Shown here piece by piece: positions 60,135 through 64,000 of a stretch of DNA of 64,000 bases. The translations under genes were made by a program, and so were the position numbers. Position 1 is the first letter of the stretch. Every line of letters starts with the position of its first letter. Below the pieces are notes generated by a model. The model saw only the letters and a list, made by a program, of their open reading frames with translations. It made no database searches and was not told where the DNA came from. The stretch lies in assembly GCA_029204225.1 (NCBI GenBank), contig CM055107.1:6484873-6548872 (forward strand), given 5' to 3'. Origin of the DNA: Diphasiastrum complanatum. Its lineage: Eukaryota > Streptophyta > Lycopodiopsida > Lycopodiales > Lycopodiaceae.

Positions 60135-60251
60135 AAAAGTGTTTTGCAGATTCTTCGTGAAAACAAGAAGAGATGTGGGTTGTGTATGGCCATAAAAATC
60201 AATAAAATAAAATAAACTCCATTGCAATGTGGTTGTTGATTGCCACCCACT

Positions 60252-62290
60252 TAAAAGGTGCAAGCTCGATCTAGACCACTCTCTAGTGTGACATGTAAGA
60301 AGATTAGCTCCGTAAATGGCATTGCCAAGTTGTATATGTTGTATATAATTACCACTAGTTGTTTAACACGTATGCAAAATAACAAATAAAAATAAATAAA
60401 CATAATGATGTAGAGGCCAATTCTTAAAATTTGTAATGCTTAAAATTTGCTACTACTCTATGGGCACCTCAGATTTAACACTTACCAGCTTGATAAATAA
60501 TTATAATGCTTGCCACCATATTATTAAGCTTGTGACTATTTTGTTAAAAGCTAAAGTGTCATTTCAAGGTGAGTTTAAGCATTAAAAATATTTTTTAATT
60601 TTTCTAAAAAGCAATCAAGTGTATCGGGTTTGATACCACAAAAGCTGATTTGGATGTTTTAATAAGCGCTAGTATTTTTTTCATTCTTAGAAAATCACAA
60701 TTTATTTTGTGGAAATTTTTTTAAGGATGTCATAATTCATCTCCGTGCTTCTTTGCCTATCTTATGCACTTTCTTTGTCTTGATTTTTTTTGCATCCACT
60801 TGATATGCCTTTCTATCATCCTACAACGTCTATTAACCATCAGGGGTTTCAACTAACATCTTAGAAGATGAGACATGCAAGATCTTGCATTAGTGCATGG
60901 ATTATAGAATGCTAGTCGTTTGGTTTTTTGCATGCTTATTACTTTGATTTCATAGACAAACCCAAACAAAGGAGGCGGGCATGCCTTTGGAATAGGCTTT
61001 TGAGATTTTCCTAGGCTTGAATATCTATAATTTTCGTGCTGGCTAGAAGATCTTCCAGTACTTCTAAAGAGGGTTTTAATTCTTCTAACATACTATTATA
61101 CACCATACTTATTGAGGTTTGCTCTGTTGTTGTTTTCTATCTGAAGTGCTCAAACATAGAAGATGAAGTTAAGCAAAGTTGTTTTTTTGTTTTTAGCAAA
61201 TTAAGTGTTTTTTGATGTGCTAAAATTTGTGAGTGTTCTAATGATGCCAAATTTGTCCAAGATAGCCCACGGTCCCAAGTGAGCTCGACTTTTTAGCTAT
61301 GCTTGAAGGAATTTCTAAATTTGAAGAAATGGATCAAGTTCGAGATAGGGATTGCTTTGAGATGATGTCACACAAGTTGTCAAAAAGTTGTAATCCTTCC
61401 TCAATTTAGAAATAGAATCCAACTTTTACAATGTAGTGAATGTGTGAATGTTGATGTTTCATTATTTGTAATTTTTTGATGTAAAATAGCAATTTAAGAG
61501 CAAGAGTAAGAAAAAGGAAAGAAAGAAGAAGAGGGAAATACTTTTAGGAAGCAAGGATGATGATCTTTATGACAAGGAACAAAGCACTCTAGATGGGTGC
61601 TTCTTGTAGGTCGCACAAATTTTACATAATCATTTACATACATTCTAACTTGAATTCTAGAGCCATAAGCTATGCACAAACAAACACCTCTTGATTGTTA
61701 AAAAAATGCCCATACTAAATGATTTTCATAATTTGACAATGAATTCAAGCGAACTTTTGATCCTCTTGTCAAAAACAAAATAAACTTTCATGCAAACCTA
61801 TTTGGGACACATGTAGCAGATGTAAGTCTCATGGTGGCAATGGGATTTGAGTCATTTTGAGCCATGTCGCTAATGTGGTCCACTTGTGTTCAAGTCGGGG
61901 ATTGGAGACAAGTGTGATAGACTCTCTATGTGAGCATTGTGTTTGCCTGATACTTTGTGTGTCAAACCTGGTGGTTTGTTGGTGTGCTTGAGTGTGAGTC
62001 AAGTATAGAGTAGCAGGACATGCATAACATCTTTTGGATGCGGGGGGGATGTCTTGAGTTTGTTGGTCGAATTTGGCCATATTGGGCCCCTGACCTTAGT
62101 TTGCAAGTGGTAGGCCAATTTTAGGACGTCTGTCTTTTCATGCAAATTGTGAATACACTATATGTACAATTTTCTTTGTAATACAATTAACTTTTGTTGT
62201 GCCATCTATGAGGGCTTGAGTGGTGTGTAGTTATGGTGATTGTTGTGGTGATCTGGATACTGCACTAGATCTTAAAAAATTTAACTTAGA
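60252..62290. other. No recognised gene or element
   Basis: AT-rich intergenic sequence upstream of CHLP. No coding motif on either strand. Confidence 0.5.
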
Positions 62291-62412
62291 CACACTAAGT
62301 GGAGTTAGCACATGGACTTATGATTGTTAATGCATGTGTAGAGTATCAATAGCAATGAAAAGTGCTTTTAGAGAGTTTAGGCCTTGCATGGACACATGCA
62401 CAGGGTGGTCTT

Positions 62413-62745
62413 TGTTAGATTTCTTTGCTCAGCCTTAAATAAATCGTTTAAGTAATGAGCATCCTGAAAATGGGAGACCAACTACATGTTTTCGGACCTT
62501 CACATTTTTTCTCTTTAAGATTTTTTGCCTTAACCATTTTAAAGGCACCTTCGCATTTTTTGGTTTTCTCGCTATCTTTAATCTAAGGCACCTTCGTCTT
62601 CTTCACTGTCTTTAATCTAAGGCACCTTCGTCTTCTTCGCTAAATTTCAGTATAAGGCACCTTCGGCTTTTTCACCTTTTTTGGCTTCTTCGCTGCCTTC
62701 CGTGTAAGGCTGGTGAATGCCTTAGAAACCATTCTTAAGTCACCT
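62413..62745 (+). mobile_element. Truncated copia LTR (family A), plus orientation
   Basis: Starts TGTTAGATTTC and follows the first ~330 bp of the LTR at 12207-13170, in opposite window orientation. It includes four AAGGCACCTTCG subrepeats. It breaks at about 62745 and passes directly into RT/RNase H text. Confidence 0.75.
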
Positions 62746-63395
62746 ACTGAGGTAGAAAAGGAGGAAATGAAGTGCTACCCGTTTCAATCTGTCATCGGCT
62801 CACTGATGTATGCAATGATCTACACATGACTAGACCTTGCATATTCGATCAGTGCACTCAACCAATTCCTGTCAAATCCAGGTTTAACTCATTGGAAGGC
62901 ACTAACAAAGGTCATGAAGTACATCCAAGCAACGAAAACTCTCAGCATTTGCTATGGAGGCAGCCACACTGCCAACATCCTTGAAACCTACACAGATGCG
63001 GATTGGGCAGGAGATGTCAACACTAGAAAATCAACTTCTGGATTTGTATTTTTATACAATCTAGGCCCAATCTCATGGAATAGCTGAAAGTAGACCTCAG
63101 TTGCATTATCATCAACGGAATACGAATACATATCTGCCACCAATGCAACCAAAGAGGTGATCTCTGGCTGAGGTAACTACTTGTAGACCTAAACCGTGCA
63201 CAACCACTTCCTACAACAATCTATTGTGACAATCAAAGCACAATCGCGCTATCTCTCAATCCGAGATTTCACTCTCGAAGCAAACATATAGAAATCAGGT
63301 ATCATTACTTTAGAGAGAAAGTGCACAACAAGCAAGTAGAACTGGTTTCAAGCTGCATGGCAACAGATTACTTCATCTTCTACTTGAATATTTCT
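62746..63395 (+). mobile_element. Copia (family A) RT C terminus and RNase H, decayed
   Basis: The frame gives EKEEMKCYPFQSVIGSLMYA, LDLAYSISALNQFLSNPGLT, HWKALTKVMKYIQATKTLSI and YTDADWAGDVNTRKSTSGFV, then ISWNS and VALSSTEYEYISATNATKEV. Stops (about 62826, 63084, 63090) and a frameshift near 63160 interrupt it. The tail near 63275-63395 matches the RNase H end at 13181-13385. The LTR end, gag, protease, integrase and most of RT are deleted. Confidence 0.85.
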
Positions 63396-63409
63396 GCTAC
63401 TAAATATAC

Positions 63410-64000
63410 TTGTGAGGCCCAGAACACACTAAATGGAGTTTAGACAAGGTATGAGATAGTGTATGCATGTGTAGAGTTATCAATAACAATTCTATGAATA
63501 GTTGGTCCATGCATAGGACTCTATTCTAGGTGAATTTATGTATAGGGAACATAGGGCTATGCATGGCTATGTGCCCAGGATGCTTTTGGCTCTATATAAG
63601 AGGTCCAAACTTGCCCTACTCCTCATCATGGTTCTTGATTCATTGCCAAGCTCTCACTCTACATTCATGCTTCTTGTTCCTTGGCTTGGGAGTGAGGCTT
63701 ATAGAGATTGATTGGATGCTTCTACTTGGTTGGGTGGTTTCTCCATAGTGTGTTATCCTTTGTGTTTGGGATTTGTAAGCAGAATCTAAGGAGCTTCCCT
63801 TATAGTAATATCTTAAAGAATTAAACCATATATTCTTGCCATGATATGGCCAATCATGATAGAATGATAATTTTCTAGCCTCATGAGATCACCCCTTTTT
63901 GTGGATGAGATCTATGACATTGGTACACCATGATTTCGAGAAGCCATGAATAACAGCCTGGTTAAAAAGGTCCGAAAGAATGTCTTTTGCATGGATAAGA
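63410..64000 (+). repeat. LTR-like sequence with TATA box, also present in part before 62413
   Basis: 63425-63500 (CACACTAAATGGAGTT..., GCATGTGTAGAGTTATCAAT) resembles 62291-62350. A TATA box (TATATAA, 63593-63599) is followed by a CT-rich region. It could be an LTR of another element into which the family A fragment was inserted. It leaves the window on the right. Confidence 0.4.

Noticed and set aside
60002-60250. CHLP start at the first ATG of the open frame (60250)
   Set aside because: The extra 83 residues lack transit-peptide character and overlap CCAAT and G-box-like motifs.

Overview
The window is nuclear DNA of a land plant with a large, repeat-rich genome. Two intact plant genes support this: a plastid geranylgeranyl reductase (58448-60001, minus) and an organelle-type PLS pentatricopeptide repeat protein (46422-48458, minus). 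Two exon-like pieces of a plant-type mitochondrial Rho GTPase (MIRO) also lie on the minus strand (42057-42130 and 43510-43660). Both intact genes have uninterrupted reading frames. The PPR style and the long pure (GA)n tracts would suit a seed-free vascular plant, but I cannot fix the lineage from the sequence.

Layout. 1-1460 is the 3' end of a Ty1/copia element with its LTR. 1460-3640 holds a small tandem repeat and a tandem pair of tRNA-derived SINE-like heads. 3637-12206 starts and ends in copia gag/protease remnants; between them lie a ~1 kb direct-repeat pair (4009-5010 and 10624-11626) and an odd C/A-rich, G-poor interior with a minisatellite. 12207-13385 is the 3' end of a minus-strand copia. 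13386-17150 is a decayed chromodomain-bearing Ty3/gypsy element. 18880-23762 is a second gypsy whose gag carries four zinc-knuckle motifs. Then 23813-28351 is a complete minus-strand LTR element without recognisable pol, bounded by a 7 bp target duplication and inserted upstream of a plus-strand copia reverse transcriptase (28359-30153). 30154-31913 is the 5' LTR and gag of an Athila/Tat-type gypsy (minus), and 32130-32790 a gypsy integrase fragment. 33992-38808 is a minus-strand copia between two LTR copies.

38810-46070 is quieter. It holds the MIRO exons, a 231 bp hAT-like foldback element (44259-44489, 8 bp target duplication) and a non-LTR-like zinc-domain remnant (45316-46065). The PPR gene follows, then three or four more plus-strand copia copies (49854-57620), then the reductase gene. 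The right edge (62413-64000) is another rearranged copia of the same family as that at 12207-13385.

Functionally, the reductase supplies phytyl chains for chlorophyll and tocopherol in the plastid, the PPR protein is expected to bind organelle RNA, and MIRO would act on the mitochondrial outer membrane. Nearly all retroelement reading frames are broken by stops, frameshifts, deletions or lost catalytic residues, so most are non-autonomous fossils. The copia at 49854-53333 is the best preserved and keeps an intact YVDD.
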